Source: Anoplopoma fimbria (Eukaryota > Chordata > Actinopteri > Perciformes > Anoplopomatidae). Taken from it: a DNA stretch of 64,000 bases. Every line of letters begins with the position of its first letter. Position 1 is the stretch's first letter. The position numbers and the translations under genes are program-made. Below the pieces are notes generated by a model. That model had not been told where the DNA came from. It saw only the letters and a list, made by a program, of their open reading frames with translations, and searched no databases. The stretch lies in NCBI RefSeq assembly GCF_027596085.1, contig NC_072469.1:21042781-21106780 (forward strand), read 5' to 3'. Of this stretch, positions 62,734-64,000 are shown piece after piece.

Positions 62734-63619
62734 CTGAAAGAAATTGACAGATGCTATAAATCATGATGCGGTAAATAAATACAAATATGTTCCTTTCTGA
62801 CTTTACTTACACTGCAAGACTGAGCCCTCCTCGCGGCTCAGCACTATGTAGAGCTGCAGAAGGAGTTGGGGGACGCTCTCCAGGAAACTCTCAAACAGTT
62901 TGAGCATGCTCAGATCTGTAGCCATGCAAAACAAATGTTGGTGCTCATCTCTCCTCTCATCCACTGTATAGGAATGTGGCGTTGTCCAAACACCTTTGAA
63001 GCCCTTTTTCAGCAGCTGATAATACCTAGCAACAGGTAGCCAAACACAATGACAACAAAGTCAAACACGTTGTCTCAACCATGAAATACATGTGTCGGTA
63101 TTTCCTCCTTTGCTGCTGCAGAGACGATGATTCACATCCTAAAATTCGTTGCAGCTTATATGTGGTTATTCCAGTTTGCACATTGCCATTGTGCAGGATT
63201 AGCATTCCACACATATTAGTCATAACATGATCGATTCCACATGAGCAGCTTATGTTATAATACATAATAATATATGCTGCACTCTTATTAAAACCATACC
63301 TGGTGAAGATGCCCATGCCGAATAGGTGCAGGACAGCAAGTCCAGCTTTGGACAAGCCTGATGTGGTTGGTTTTCCCCAAGTGTTCACCGGAATCTCCTT
63401 CATGTCGTCCCTGTACCAGGTATAGCTGAATATCTGCGTCACCAGCAGTCCAACCAGAACGAACACCAGAGTCAGTCCGGTCCACACATAATTATTCTCT
63501 CTGAAATATTTGACTGCCAGTCCCACGTCTGTCCAAATGTCCACCACATACAAGAACAGTCCGGCAATGGTTAACAACCATCGCAGTTTAGTGTATTGAA
63601 TGTCGTCTGATGGAGGCAT
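62102..63619 (-). CDS. xkr9: xkr9, XK-related protein 9 (complete, three coding exons)
   Basis: The exons 63619-63300, 63025-62811 and 62733-62102 join in frame to 388 residues (human XKR9 is 373). XK-related proteins are multi-pass plasma-membrane proteins; XKR4, XKR8 and XKR9 scramble phospholipids after caspase cleavage, exposing phosphatidylserine on dying cells. Visible: hydrophobic helices at about 14-36 and 45-66, acidic residues D27 and D31 in the first helix, the FESFLESVPQLLLQLYI block (151-167), hydrophobic segments at about 214-240, 243-262, 275-290, 300-321 and 327-356, and FTFFNVKGQDTK (286-297), which matches XKR9. The cytosolic tail has DEVD (366-369) then G, an ideal caspase-3 site, 19 residues from the end. 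The start ATG at 63619-63617 has A at -3. The TTG-started extension of eight codons is not used. xkr8 is the main alternative; FTFFNVKGQ and the neighbouring eya1 favour xkr9. Confidence 0.9.
62162..62173 (-). other. xkr9: Caspase-3 cleavage motif DEVD in xkr9 tail
   Basis: Codons GAC GAG GTG GAC (read on the - strand) followed by Gly. Human XKR9 has the related DEID-G site at the same place. Cleavage would remove 19 residues, including the basic KRR segment, and by analogy activate scrambling. Confidence 0.85.
62811..63025 (-). CDS. xkr9: xkr9 coding exon 2
   Basis: 215 nt, residues 107-178 plus one base. Encodes RYYQLLKKGFKGVWTT at its start, MATDLSMLKLFESFLE and SVPQLLLQLYIVLSREEGS. Acceptor ttgctag ending at 63026, donor gtaagt from 62810. 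LSMLKLFESFLESVPQLLLQ is the XK-family signature; it was found by joining exons, since no ATG-started frame covers it. Confidence 0.9.
63300..63619 (-). CDS. xkr9: xkr9 coding exon 1
   Basis: 320 nt, residues 1-106 plus two bases of R107. Starts MPPSDDIQYTKLRWLL and ends LHLFGMGIFT. The donor gtatgg begins at 63299. It carries the first two membrane helices and the conserved IFSYTWYRDD turn. Reading past the donor gives a frame without XK resemblance. Confidence 0.9.
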
Positions 63620-64000
63620 TTTGTTGTCATTTGAGGAATTCAAGCAAACGCTTTGCTCTGGTATGAAGGTAGAAATGTGGTTTGCTCAGTTTGGCTTTGA
63701 AGGTTCTGAAGAAAAGCTGCTGTGGACAGTTTCTTGTTGGACCACAGAGGTTCAGGTGCCATTTTGGTCAATCTGTAAAAACATTACAATGTGATAAAAC
63801 AATGAGTATCATGGGAAAGACGGAGTCCTTATCACGCGCAAACACTTTGTTGAAATCTTGTGCAGATTTACCACAAATCTTATGACAGCAGTGAAATGCA
63901 ACGTGACGGCAGTCTGCTGCTGTGTCACAGTCTCCTGCCCTTTGCTCTCTACCATAAACACTGTATTCCTGGGTTATGATAAATGTATTTTTCATTAACT
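63620..64000 (-). other. xkr9: xkr9 upstream region and probable 5' UTR
   Basis: No coding sequence was recognised. The 5' UTR must begin here or beyond; no TATA box or CpG island is evident, so the transcription start cannot be placed. Confidence 0.4.

Noticed and set aside
62102..62764. 220-codon frame with ATG at 62764 as a separate gene
   Set aside because: The first ten codons lie in an intron ending in tttcag; the rest is xkr9 exon 3.

Overview
This window is nuclear DNA from a ray-finned fish, most likely a percomorph teleost. The signs are GT-AG introns, very dense long (CA)n/(TG)n microsatellites, and tRNA-derived SINE and other dispersed repeats of teleost type. It holds only two protein-coding genes. 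They face each other tail to tail across about 48 kb of gene-free DNA.

Left part (1-13.56 kb): the 3' end of eya1 on the + strand. Bases 1-7151 are intron; I found no earlier eya1 exon there. Six coding exons (7152-7210, 7330-7490, 7711-7825, 8110-8231, 9062-9162, 11312-11392) encode the last 212 residues of the Eya domain, ending in the conserved ELEYL-type tail (here DLEYL). Splice phases join cleanly throughout. A 3' UTR of about 2.1 kb follows, ending after an AATAAA at 13522.

Middle part (13.56-61.9 kb): intergenic. I see no credible protein-coding gene. It contains eleven CA/TG arrays of about 50-120 bp, two tRNA-derived SINEs (44.4 kb and 52.4-52.7 kb), a LINE 3' tail (45.8 kb), several degraded dispersed repeats (17.7, 27.0, 36.6, 37.9-38.2, 58.1-58.4 kb), an AT-rich double palindrome (26.7 kb), a CpG-rich patch (31.4-31.75 kb), and unique-looking blocks that could be conserved regulatory elements of eya1. 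The enhancer reading is inference and needs cross-species alignment.

Right part (61.9-64 kb): a complete three-exon xkr9 (XK-related protein 9) on the - strand, 388 residues, with a textbook caspase-3 site DEVD|G near its C-terminus. EYA1 and XKR9 are also convergent neighbours in human, which supports both identifications. The two genes are not known to share a pathway: Eya1 is a transcription cofactor and phosphatase in placode, ear, kidney and muscle development, while Xkr9 is a caspase-activated phospholipid scramblase.
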